Source of the DNA: Paracoccaceae bacterium
Lineage (GTDB): Bacteria; Pseudomonadota; Alphaproteobacteria; Rhodobacterales; Rhodobacteraceae
Direction: 5' to 3'
Assembly (NCBI GenBank): GCA_026982515.1
Contig: JALSGY010000325.1
Coordinates: 1 to 15,178, forward strand
Length of the DNA stretch: 15,178 nucleotides
Below are positions 1 to 6,067 of the stretch, one piece after another. The first letter of the stretch is position 1; the number at the start of each line of letters is the position of its first letter. Made by a program: the position numbers and the translations under genes. The notes beneath the pieces were generated by a model, which did no database searches, was not told where the DNA came from, and worked only from the letters and a program-made list of their open reading frames with translations.

Positions 1-1600
1 AAACCGTCCACTCAAGCGTGTCGGCATGCTCGTTCCAGTAGTTTTTCTCGGTGATCCGCTTGCCGTGGCGCAGCGTGTAGTAGATCACCCCGATGAAGAA
101 CAGGAACGAGGCGAAAGAGATGAAGGCGCCGAAGCTGGAGACCTTGTTCCACAGGGCGAAGGCTTCCGGGTAGTCGATGTAGCGCCGCGGCATGCCCTGA
201 CGGCCCAGGAAGTGCTGGGGGAAGAAGGTCAGGTTGGCGCCGATGAACATCGTCCAGAAGTGCAGCTTGCCGGCCCATTCCGGATACTGGCGCCCGCTCA
301 TCTTGCCGATCCAGTAGTAGATCCCGGCAAAGATCGCGAAGACGGCGCCAAGGCTCATCACGTAGTGGAAATGGGCGACCACGTAATAGGTATCGTGATA
401 GACCCGGTCCACCGCCGCCTGGGAAAGGACCACGCCGGTCACGCCGCCCACGGTGAACATGAACAGGAAGCCGAAGGCCCAGAGCATCGGTGTCTTGAAC
501 TCGATCGAGCCGCCCCACATGGTGGCGATCCAGCTGAACACCTTCACGCCGGTGGGCACCGCGATCACCATGGTGGCCAGCATGAAGTAGGTCTGCTGGG
601 ACAGGCTCATGCCCACGGTGTACATGTGGTGTGCCCAGACCACGAAGCCCAGCACCCCGATCGCGATCATCGCCCAGACCATCGGCAGGTAGCCGAAGAT
701 CGGCTTGCGCGAGAAGGTGGCGATCACGTGAGAGATGACGCCGAAGCCCGGCATGATCACGATATACACTTCCGGGTGTCCGAAGAACCACAGGATGTGC
801 TGATACAGCACCGGATCGCCCCCGCCGGCGGGATCGAAGAAGGTGGTGCCGAAGTTGCGGTCGGTCAACAGCATGGTGATTGCCCCGGCCAGAACCGGCA
901 GCGACAGCAGGATCAGCCACGCGGTAATGAAGACCGACCAGGCGAACAGCGGCACCTTGAACAGGGTCATGCCCGGGGCGCGCATGTTCAGGAAGGTGGT
1001 GATGATATTGATGGCGCCCAGGATCGACGAGGCCCCCGACAGGTGCACCGCGAAGATGGCGAAATCCATCGACATGCCCGCCTCGTTGACCGACAGCGGC
1101 GGGTAGAGCACCCAGCCCACCCCGGATCCCAGCTGGTCGTTGCCGCCCGGGGTCAGAACCGAGACCACCGCCATGGCGGTGCCGGCCACATAGAGCCAGT
1201 AGGAGAGGTTGTTCATGCGCGGGAACGCCATGTCCGGCGCGCCGATCATCAGCGGCATGAAGTAGTTTCCGAAGCCGCCGAACAGCGCCGGGATGACAAC
1301 GAAGAACATCATCAGGATGCCGTGGGCGGTGACCAGCACGTTCCACAAATGCCCGTTGGGGGTGCATTCCTCGGCCGCATCGGGGATCAGTCGTGCACCC
1401 TCGAGGCACATGTACTGGACCCCGGGATCCATCAGTTCCATCCGCATGTAGACGGTGAAGGCTATCGAGATGAAGCCGACGATCGCCGCGGTGAAAATGT
1501 AGAGAATTCCGATGTCCTTGTGGTTGGTGGACATGAACCACCGGACGAAAAAGTTGGGACTACCCTGCTGGCCATGGCCAGTCGTGGCTGCGTCTGCCAT
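1..1600 (-). CDS. ctaD: Cytochrome c oxidase subunit I, aa3 type (3' end cut by window edge)
   Basis: This is the catalytic heme-copper subunit of the inner-membrane terminal oxidase, which reduces O2 to water while pumping protons. The frame is open from ATG at 1600 to the window edge, giving 533 residues; the last roughly 20-30 residues are outside. All key residues are visible: heme a ligands H93 and H412, heme a3 ligand H410, CuB ligands H275, H324 and H325, the His-Tyr crosslink tyrosine Y279 in GHPEVY, the D-channel entry D123 and the K-channel K353. These are one position short of Paracoccus numbering, as expected for a close homologue. The start is supported by an AGGAG ribosome site about 8 nt upstream. 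The cytochrome c550 gene lies directly upstream on the same strand with a 150-nt gap, as in the Paracoccus cycA-ctaDII locus (from memory). No frameshift is seen. Identification is very secure. Confidence 0.97.
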   Translation of the reverse strand, partial: MADAATTGHGQQGSPNFFVRWFMSTNHKDIGILYIFTAAIVGFISIAFTVYMRMELMDPGVQYMCLEGARLIPDAAEECTPNGHLWNVLVTAHGILMMFFVVIPALFGGFGNYFMPLMIGAPDMAFPRMNNLSYWLYVAGTAMAVVSVLTPGGNDQLGSGVGWVLYPPLSVNEAGMSMDFAIFAVHLSGASSILGAINIITTFLNMRAPGMTLFKVPLFAWSVFITAWLILLSLPVLAGAITMLLTDRNFGTTFFDPAGGGDPVLYQHILWFFGHPEVYIVIMPGFGVISHVIATFSRKPIFGYLPMVWAMIAIGVLGFVVWAHHMYTVGMSLSQQTYFMLATMVIAVPTGVKVFSWIATMWGGSIEFKTPMLWAFGFLFMFTVGGVTGVVLSQAAVDRVYHDTYYVVAHFHYVMSLGAVFAIFAGIYYWIGKMSGRQYPEWAGKLHFWTMFIGANLTFFPQHFLGRQGMPRRYIDYPEAFALWNKVSSFGAFISFASFLFFIGVIYYTLRHGKRITEKNYWNEHADTLEWTV

Positions 1601-1668
1601 CTTGTGTTTCTCCTCGCGCGTTCTTCAGTGCCGGGGAGAACTCCGGCCCTGATCCTGTAACGAGCACT

Positions 1669-1689
1669 AGCCGAAGTCTGGATTCGGCT
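1669..1689 (-). repeat. Inverted repeat upstream of ctaD
   Basis: AGCCGAA (1669-1675) and TTCGGCT (1683-1689) form a perfect 7-bp inverted repeat around a 7-nt loop, about 70 nt upstream of the ctaD start. It could be an operator or a leader hairpin for ctaD. It is not followed by a T-run on either strand. Confidence 0.4.
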
Positions 1690-1702
1690 CAAGCGCCCGA
1701 TA

Positions 1703-1733
1703 TGCCGCAGCGGGCCGAAACCCGCTGCAGGCA
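1703..1733 (-). terminator. Strong GC hairpin between cycA and ctaD
   Basis: GCAGCGGG (1707-1714) pairs with CCCGCTGC (1721-1728) around a 6-nt loop, and TGCC/GGCA extends the stem to 12 bp past one bulged A (1729). It starts 18 nt after the cycA stop, so it probably ends or protects the cycA message. The T-run (1737-1742) lies on the plus-strand side, so in the minus-strand RNA an A-run precedes the hairpin and no U-run follows. The terminator call is therefore an inference from position and stem strength. Confidence 0.4.
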
Positions 1734-1750
1734 GTCTTTTTTCCAGCAGC

Positions 1751-2209
1751 TCAGCCGTCGTTCGCGGCAGGGTCGGCTCCATCGCCTTCACCTTCGGCCG
1801 GCGGAGCAACGGAGGCCAGGAAGGCGGCGATGTCCTCGGCGCCCTTGCGGGCCTTGAAGGTCATCTTGGACTTCGCCTTCGGATCATCGAGATATTTCTT
1901 CAGGAAGCCCTTGGGATCTTGGATAAACTCGGCCAGCAGCTCTTCCGTCCAGACAAGGCCGGCCTCGCCCGCGGCAACCAGCGACTTGGAGTAGCGGAAG
2001 CCCTCGTAGCTGCCGGCCTGACGGCCGATCACGCCAAAGAGGTTGGGGCCGGTCTTGCCGCCCTTGAAGATCACCTCGTCGCCGTTGACGATGCCGTGGC
2101 AGGCCTTGCACGACTTGAAGGCCTTTTCGCCGGCGGCAGCATCCTGTGCATAGGCATTGCCGGCAAGAGCCATCAGGCCGGCGGCGAGAGTCAGTGTAAG
2201 CGTTTTCAT
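1751..2209 (-). CDS. cycA: Soluble periplasmic cytochrome c550 (class I, cytochrome c2 family)
   Basis: This small periplasmic electron carrier probably shuttles electrons from the bc1 complex to the aa3 oxidase encoded next door. The 152-residue product begins with a Sec signal peptide (basic MKT, hydrophobic core, AYA cleavage site after A21). The heme site is C34-K-A-C37-H38, and the axial Met ligand is M116 in KSKMTF. The GGKTGPNL motif after the heme site and the EGFRYS segment match Paracoccus c550/Rhodobacter c2 cytochromes. The C-terminal tail is acidic and Ala/Gly/Pro-rich, as in Paracoccus c550. The ribosome site is weak (GGATTGGGA, about 5-12 nt upstream). The order cycA then ctaD on the same strand supports a joint respiratory role. 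The class is certain; the symbol follows the Paracoccus locus by analogy. Confidence 0.93.
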   Translation of the reverse strand: MKTLTLTLAAGLMALAGNAYAQDAAAGEKAFKSCKACHGIVNGDEVIFKGGKTGPNLFGVIGRQAGSYEGFRYSKSLVAAGEAGLVWTEELLAEFIQDPKGFLKKYLDDPKAKSKMTFKARKGAEDIAAFLASVAPPAEGEGDGADPAANDG

Positions 2210-2287
2210 GGGTTTCCCAATCCTGGTGTTGTTTGCGTTGCGCGTTTCCCAGCTCAGGCACCGTTGTTCCGGTACTCGATTGAGGGG

Positions 2288-2316
2288 ATACTAGCGGCGC
2301 GCGGCGATTCTGCGAG
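2288..2316 (-). promoter_or_regulatory. Possible cycA promoter
   Basis: Reading the minus strand, a TAGTAT hexamer (2293-2288) has 4 of 6 matches to the sigma-70 -10 box. A weak -35 (CTCGCA, 3 of 6) lies 17 nt further upstream. It lies about 80 nt before the cycA start in the 147-nt lipB-cycA gap. The match is marginal. Confidence 0.25.
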
Positions 2317-2356
2317 AGACTTTTTGCCGCACATTTGCGTGATTGACGAAGGGCCT

Positions 2357-3004
2357 TCAGCCGAAGAATCGGGGGAAGGTGCGGGCCAGGGCGGCATCGA
2401 GATCGGCCATGGTGACCGGCAGACCCAGATCGACGAGGCTGGTCACCCCGTGCCCGGAGATGCCGCACGGGACGATGCCGTCGTAGTGGCTCAGATCCGG
2501 CTCCACGTTGATCGACAGCCCGTGAAAGCTGACCCAGCGGCGCAGGCGCACGCCGATCGCTGCGATCTTGTCCTCGCGCGGGCTGCCGTTGGGCAGGGGC
2601 GGCTTTTCGGGCCGCGCCACCCATACGCCCACCCGGCCCTCGCGGCGCTCGCCCCTGATGTTGAACTCGGCCAGGGTGGCGATCACCCATTCCTCCAGCG
2701 CCCGCACGAAGGCACGCACGTCACGCCCGCGCGCGGCCACGTCGAGCATCACGTAGACCACCCGCTGGCCCGGGCCGTGATAGGTGTACTGCCCGCCGCG
2801 CCTGGTCTGGTAGACGGGAAAGCGGTTCGGATCGGTCAGATCGGCGGGCCTGGCGGAGGTGCCGGCGGTATAAAGAGGCGGATGTTCGACCAGCCAGATC
2901 AGCTCCTGTGCAGTGCCCTCGCGGATCGCCGCGGCGCGCTCTTCCATGAAGGCAAGCGCCTCGGGGTAGGAGGTGAGGCCGTCGGATACGAGCCATTGGG
3001 GCAT
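2357..3004 (-). CDS. lipB: Octanoyl-[acyl-carrier-protein]:protein N-octanoyltransferase
   Basis: LipB moves octanoate from acyl carrier protein to lipoyl domains of the 2-oxoacid dehydrogenases and glycine cleavage H protein; LipA then inserts sulfur. The product is 215 residues, normal for the family. It shows the RGG-x-x-TYHGPGQ substrate loop (69-80), the conserved lysine K146 in DKIAAIG, HGLSINV (161-167) and the catalytic cysteine C180 in PCGISGHGVTSL. The frame is open upstream to 3124, but ATG at 3004 is preferred: it has GGAG 7 nt upstream, begins at the typical LipB N-terminus, and a perfect TTGACA lies between it and the earlier start codons. It stands alone, divergent from tRNA-Leu, with cycA downstream 147 nt away. 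Confidence 0.95.
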   Translation of the reverse strand: MPQWLVSDGLTSYPEALAFMEERAAAIREGTAQELIWLVEHPPLYTAGTSARPADLTDPNRFPVYQTRRGGQYTYHGPGQRVVYVMLDVAARGRDVRAFVRALEEWVIATLAEFNIRGERREGRVGVWVARPEKPPLPNGSPREDKIAAIGVRLRRWVSFHGLSINVEPDLSHYDGIVPCGISGHGVTSLVDLGLPVTMADLDAALARTFPRFFG

Positions 3005-3034
3005 TTCACTGCTCCGGTTGCATCTGTCGGCAAG

Positions 3035-3063
3035 GCCATTGCACCTGCCGGTGCGGATGTCAA
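3035..3063 (-). promoter_or_regulatory. Candidate lipB promoter
   Basis: On the minus strand a perfect TTGACA (3063-3058) is followed after 17 nt by AATGGC (3040-3035), a poor -10 box. The start point would fall near 3027, giving a leader of about 23 nt before ATG at 3004. The -35 box is convincing and the -10 is not. Confidence 0.4.
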
Positions 3064-3083
3064 AGGGAGGTGTCATTTCCCTC

Positions 3084-3112
3084 TTCACATCGCCCATGCC
3101 CTTCGCTATGTA
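3084..3112 (+). promoter_or_regulatory. Candidate tRNA-Leu promoter
   Basis: TTCACA (3084-3089, 5 of 6 to the -35 consensus) and TATGTA (3107-3112, 3 of 6) are spaced by 17 nt. Transcription would begin about 17-20 nt before the mature tRNA 5' end, leaving a short leader for RNase P. Confidence 0.4.
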
Positions 3113-3136
3113 GCGGCCCACCAAGCCAGTGGCAGT

Positions 3137-3223
3137 GCGGTCGTGGCGGAATTGGTAGACGCGCAGCGTTGAGGTCGCTGTGGGGTAACACCCGTGGAAG
3201 TTCGAGTCTTCTCGACCGCACCA
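3137..3223 (+). tRNA. tRNA-Leu (anticodon GAG)
   Basis: The 87-nt gene folds as a class II tRNA. The acceptor stem is GCGGTCG (3137-3143) with CGACCGC (3213-3219), discriminator A, and an encoded CCA (3221-3223). The anticodon stem CAGCG/CGCTG (3164-3168, 3176-3180) holds loop TTGAGGT with anticodon GAG at 3171-3173, reading CUC and CUU. A long variable arm with a GGGGTAACACCC hairpin is typical of tRNA-Leu. The T-loop is TTCGAGT. Confidence 0.96.
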
Positions 3224-3317
3224 TCTTCTCCCTTCCCATTCGCTCCCGCGTCTCCCGCGGCGAGGGGAGCCGGGTCGCGTTCCGTCCGGGGGAGGTCGTA
3301 TTCGGGTGCGGAATGGT

Positions 3318-3366
3318 CGCGGACGGGGGGGCGCCCGGGCGCCCCCGGGCCAATTATCCGTCCGCG
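3318..3366 (+). repeat. Nested inverted repeats in the leader before the importer operon
   Basis: An outer perfect 9-bp repeat (CGCGGACGG at 3318-3326 and CCGTCCGCG at 3358-3366) encloses a perfect 20-bp palindrome (3327-3346, all G/C). An 11-nt stretch (3347-3357) containing CAATTAT remains unpaired on one side. It lies between tRNA-Leu and the importer ATPase gene. It may act as a terminator for the tRNA, a protein-binding site, or a leader structure. No T-run follows it. The rest of the 250-nt gap holds no supportable gene. Confidence 0.6.
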
Positions 3367-3390
3367 GAGAAAGTGAAACAATCGGTTGCC

Positions 3391-3404
3391 AATCCCCGGG
3401 GATT
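3391..3404 (+). promoter_or_regulatory. Perfect 14-bp palindrome, possible operator
   Basis: AATCCCCGGGGATT is a gapless perfect palindrome about 70 nt upstream of the ATPase start and is followed by TTTGCTTG. A TTGCCA hexamer (3386-3391) abuts its left edge and could be a -35 box, but no acceptable -10 follows at 17 nt. Binding by a dimeric regulator is an inference from symmetry and position. Confidence 0.35.
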
Positions 3405-3461
3405 TTGCTTGTCTCACGAGGCCTGAACGGTGCCGCGAAAAAGGTGCCGGAAAACGAATAC

Positions 3462-3467
3462 GGGGAG
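3462..3467 (+). promoter_or_regulatory. Ribosome binding site that fixes a TTG start
   Basis: GGGGAG is placed 6 nt before TTG at 3474. It is the only good ribosome site near any in-frame start of the ATPase gene and is the main reason for choosing a rare TTG initiator. Confidence 0.6.
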
Positions 3468-3473
3468 TTCGGA

Positions 3474-4568
3474 TTGTCTGCTGCATCATCTGACGGTGCG
3501 TTCGTGGAGTTTGACCGCGTCCAGAAGAGCTATGACGGCGTCACGCTGGTCGTGAAGGATCTCAATCTGGCGATGCCGAAGGGTGAGTTCCTGACGATGC
3601 TCGGGCCGTCGGGTTCGGGCAAGACCACCTGCCTGATGATGCTGGCCGGTTTCGAAACCGCAACCCATGGCGAGATCCGCCTTGATGGCAGGGAAATCAA
3701 CAACATCCCGCCGCACAAGCGCGGTATCGGCATGGTCTTCCAGAATTACGCCCTGTTTCCGCACATGTCGGTGAACGAGAATCTCGCCTTCCCGCTGGAG
3801 GTGCGCGGCATCGGCAGGTCCGAGCGCGAGGCCAGGGTGCGCGAGGTGCTCGACATGGTGCAGATGGGCGAGTTCGGCAACCGCCGCCCGGCGCAGCTTT
3901 CGGGCGGCCAGCAGCAGCGCATAGCCCTGGCGCGCGCCCTGGTCTTCGACCCCGAGCTGGTGCTGATGGATGAACCGCTGGGGGCGCTGGACAAGCAGCT
4001 GCGCGAGCACATGCAATACGAAATCAAGCATTTGCACGAACGTCTCGGCATCACCGTGGTCTACGTGACCCACGATCAGTCCGAGGCGCTCACCATGTCC
4101 GACAGGGTGGCGGTGTTCAACGATGGCGTGATCCAGCAGCTGGCCCCTCCGGAAGATCTTTACGAACGCCCCGAAAACAGTTTCGTGGCCCAGTTCATCG
4201 GCGAGAACAACAAGCTGACCGGCATCATCGAGGAGCGCTCGGACAACGTGGTGAAGGTGCGGCTGGCCGATGGCGCCAGCTGCCTTGCCCTGGCCGTCAA
4301 CTGTGGCGGGGTGGGCGAGGAGACGCTGATCTCGATCCGCCCCGAGCGGGTGCAGATCGGGCGCGAGGGACAGGCCAATTCCAACGAGGCGCGGGTGGAA
4401 GAGCTGATCTATCTCGGCGATCACATCCGCTGCCGGCTGAGCGTGCACGGCACCGACGATTTCATCGTCAAGGTGCCAAATTCGGCCGGCCACAAGCACC
4501 TGGTGGTGGGCGAGACCACGATCATCAGCTGGGAAACGGAAGATGCGCGGGCCCTGAACCCGCTCTAG
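3474..4568 (+). CDS. ABC transporter ATP-binding protein, PotA-like (polyamine-type importer)
   Basis: This cytoplasmic ATPase powers the importer encoded by the following genes. From the chosen TTG start it has 364 residues: ABC domain about 10-240, then a C-terminal TOBE-type domain (about 285-355) with the ISIRPERVQ segment. Visible motifs are Walker A GPSGSGKT (44-51), Q-loop Q90, signature LSGGQQQ (142-148), Walker B LVLMDE (162-167) and switch His H200. No ATG gives a sensible N-terminus. TTG at 3474 is preferred because GGGGAG sits 6 nt upstream and the resulting N-terminus leads straight into the conserved FVEFDRVQKSYDG segment; GTG at 3444 and GTG at 3306 are in frame but lack a ribosome site. 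Family membership is certain; the substrate is not proven by sequence. Confidence 0.93.
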   Translation: MSAASSDGAFVEFDRVQKSYDGVTLVVKDLNLAMPKGEFLTMLGPSGSGKTTCLMMLAGFETATHGEIRLDGREINNIPPHKRGIGMVFQNYALFPHMSVNENLAFPLEVRGIGRSEREARVREVLDMVQMGEFGNRRPAQLSGGQQQRIALARALVFDPELVLMDEPLGALDKQLREHMQYEIKHLHERLGITVVYVTHDQSEALTMSDRVAVFNDGVIQQLAPPEDLYERPENSFVAQFIGENNKLTGIIEERSDNVVKVRLADGASCLALAVNCGGVGEETLISIRPERVQIGREGQANSNEARVEELIYLGDHIRCRLSVHGTDDFIVKVPNSAGHKHLVVGETTIISWETEDARALNPL

Positions 4569-4589
4569 GACAGGGACAACAAGCACAGC

Positions 4590-4605
4590 GGGCGCTGGAA
4601 CGCCC
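4590..4605 (+). repeat. Small hairpin between ATPase and binding-protein genes
   Basis: GGGCG (4590-4594) pairs with CGCCC (4601-4605) around a 6-nt loop in the 79-nt gap between the two genes. No T-run follows, so it is more likely an mRNA processing or stability element than a terminator. The stem is short and could be chance in GC-rich DNA. Confidence 0.25.
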
Positions 4606-4647
4606 CATTGAGAGAGCAGCAAACGAATGCAACATGGGAGAAAACTG

Positions 4648-5718
4648 ATGAGAAAGACGTTAATCCTCACCACGGCGCTGGCGGGCTTCGCCTTCGCCGC
4701 CTCGGCACAGGAGATCACCGTGATGTCCTGGGGCGGGGCCTACACCAAGAGCCAGGTGGAAGCCTACGGCAAGCCCTTTACCGCCGAGACCGGCATCAAG
4801 GTGATCTGGGTCGATGCCGACAACCCGGCCACCCCGATCAAGGCCCAGGTGGAAGCCGGCAACGTCACCATCGACGTGGCCGACGTGGAATATTCCGACG
4901 CCATCCGCCTGTGCGACGAGGGCCTGCTGGAAGAGATCGACCCCTCGATCCTGCCGCCCGCCCCTGACGGCACCCCGGCAGAGGAGGACTTCATCGAAGG
5001 CGCGATCACCGATTGCGCGGTGGCCAACATCGTGTGGTCCACCGTCATGGCCTACAACACCGAGAACGTGAACGGCACGCCCACCACCATCGCCGACTTC
5101 TTCGACACCGAGAAGTTCCCCGGCAAGCGCGGCATGCGCAAGACTGCCAAGGCGAACCTGGAGATGGCCCTGATGGCAGACGGCGTTCCCGCCTCGCAGG
5201 TCTATGAGCTGCTCGAAACCGAGGAGGGCGTGGACCGGGCCTTCGCCAAGCTCGACACGATCAAGGACGACATCGTCTGGTGGGAAGCCGGCGCCCAGCC
5301 GCCGCAGCTGCTGGCCGATGGCGAGGTGGTGATGACCACCGCCTACAACGGCCGCATCTTCAACGCCGCCGTGGCCGAGGGCCAGCCGTTCAAGATCGTC
5401 TGGGACGGCCAGATCCTCGACTTCGACCTGTTCGTGATCCCGAAAGGTGCCCCGAACAAGGAAAATGCGCTGAAGTTCATCGCCTTTGCCACCGACACCA
5501 AGCGTCTGGCGGATCAGGCGAGCTGGATTTCCTACGGTCCGGCGCGCAAGTCCTCGGGGGCGCTCGTGGGTCTCTACAAGGACGGCAAGACGGAGATGGC
5601 ACCGCACATGCCGACCTCGGCCGAAGCGCTCAAGAACGCGCTGCCCAACAACTTCGAGTTCTGGGCCGACCGGGACACCGAGCTGAACGAGCGTTTCAAC
5701 GCCTGGCTGTCTCAGTAA
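4648..5718 (+). CDS. Periplasmic substrate-binding protein, PotD/PotF-like (family 1)
   Basis: This is the periplasmic receptor of the importer. The 356-residue precursor starts with a Sec signal peptide (MRKT, hydrophobic stretch, ASA cleavage after residue 20). The mature protein opens with ITVMSWGGAY (23-32), typical of the COG0687 spermidine/putrescine-type binding proteins, and has the usual two-lobe pattern, including VMAYNTENV (133-141), DDIVWWEAGAQ (207-217) and VVMTTAYNGR (227-236). Two cysteines, C89 and C123, could form a disulfide in the periplasm. ATG at 4648 is chosen over ATG at 4627 because it has GGGAGA 6 nt upstream and yields a clean signal peptide. The aromatic/acidic pocket pattern fits a cationic ligand, but related proteins bind opines, amino acids or thiamine-like compounds, so the ligand is open. 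Confidence 0.92.
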   Translation: MRKTLILTTALAGFAFAASAQEITVMSWGGAYTKSQVEAYGKPFTAETGIKVIWVDADNPATPIKAQVEAGNVTIDVADVEYSDAIRLCDEGLLEEIDPSILPPAPDGTPAEEDFIEGAITDCAVANIVWSTVMAYNTENVNGTPTTIADFFDTEKFPGKRGMRKTAKANLEMALMADGVPASQVYELLETEEGVDRAFAKLDTIKDDIVWWEAGAQPPQLLADGEVVMTTAYNGRIFNAAVAEGQPFKIVWDGQILDFDLFVIPKGAPNKENALKFIAFATDTKRLADQASWISYGPARKSSGALVGLYKDGKTEMAPHMPTSAEALKNALPNNFEFWADRDTELNERFNAWLSQ

Positions 5719-5730
5719 ACCGAAAGCGGC

Positions 5731-5754
5731 GCGGCGCGGGTCATCCCGCGCCGC
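5731..5754 (+). repeat. Perfect 10-bp hairpin after the binding-protein gene
   Basis: GCGGCGCGGG (5731-5740) and CCCGCGCCGC (5745-5754) pair perfectly around loop TCAT, 12 nt after the binding-protein stop and just before the ribosome site of the next gene. With no T-run it is unlikely to be a full terminator. A 3' hairpin here fits the known pattern of stabilising the abundant binding-protein mRNA relative to the permease genes (as at malE-malF); that role is inferred. Confidence 0.65.
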
Positions 5755-5776
5755 CCACCTGTGCAGGGGAAAGACC

Positions 5777-6067
5777 ATGCCCAAGGGCTACTGGATCGCG
5801 CATGTCACGGTGACCAATCCGGAAGACTATGCCGAATACGTGCGTCTCGACACACCCGTCGTCGAGGAATACGGCGGCCGGTTCATCGTTCGCGGCGGCC
5901 GTTCCGAGGCCCCCGAGGGGCCGATGAAGGAACGCCACGTGGTGGTGGAATTCCCCGATTACGAAACTGCGCTGGCCTGCTACCGCTCGGAGGCCTACCA
6001 GAAGGCGGCCGAAATCCGGCGGGCCAATTCCGAAAGTGAGATCGTGATCGTCGAAGGCACCGAATGA
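5777..6067 (+). CDS. DUF1330-family small protein inside the importer operon
   Basis: A 96-residue cytoplasmic protein with no signal peptide or membrane segment. It resembles the DUF1330 dimeric alpha/beta-barrel family: opening KGYWIAHVTVTNPEDYAEYV (3-22), EEYGGRFIVRGG (30-41), ERHVVVEFPDYETALACYRSEAYQ (split here as 52-60 and 61-75), and a C-terminal strand EIVIVEG. The gene has AGGGGAAAG just upstream and ends by overlapping the permease start in ATGA, so the two are translationally coupled. Members of this ferredoxin-like fold superfamily include small oxidoreductase and isomerase-like proteins, but DUF1330 itself has no established biochemical role that I can cite. Its place between receptor and permease suggests that it acts on the imported compound or tunes the transporter. 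Family recognition is good; function is unknown. Confidence 0.85.
   Translation: MPKGYWIAHVTVTNPEDYAEYVRLDTPVVEEYGGRFIVRGGRSEAPEGPMKERHVVVEFPDYETALACYRSEAYQKAAEIRRANSESEIVIVEGTE

Noticed and set aside
26..1660. Open frame of 544 codons on the plus strand, antisense to ctaD
   Set aside because: It mirrors the codon structure of ctaD, is rich in His/Gly/Arg/Asp without any domain pattern, and the opposite strand encodes a complete set of oxidase ligands.
3005..3124. Forty-residue N-terminal extension of LipB
   Set aside because: It would overlap the tRNA-Leu promoter region and the candidate lipB promoter; ATG at 3004 has a good ribosome site and the usual family N-terminus.
1919..3172. Open frame of 417 codons on the plus strand across cycA and lipB
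   Set aside because: It runs antisense through two clear genes and into the tRNA-Leu gene; this is a GC-rich shadow.
3137..3223. tRNA-Leu as an integration site for a mobile element
   Set aside because: The tRNA is intact, no duplicate of its 3' end was noticed downstream, and no integrase is present.
3306..3473. N-terminal extension of the ABC ATPase from GTG at 3306
   Set aside because: It would translate the nested palindromes into a Gly/Arg/Pro-rich segment not typical of PotA proteins, and there is no ribosome site.
3486..4718. Open frame of 410 codons on the minus strand opposite the ABC ATPase
   Set aside because: It is antisense to an ATPase with all ABC motifs and has no recognisable domain.
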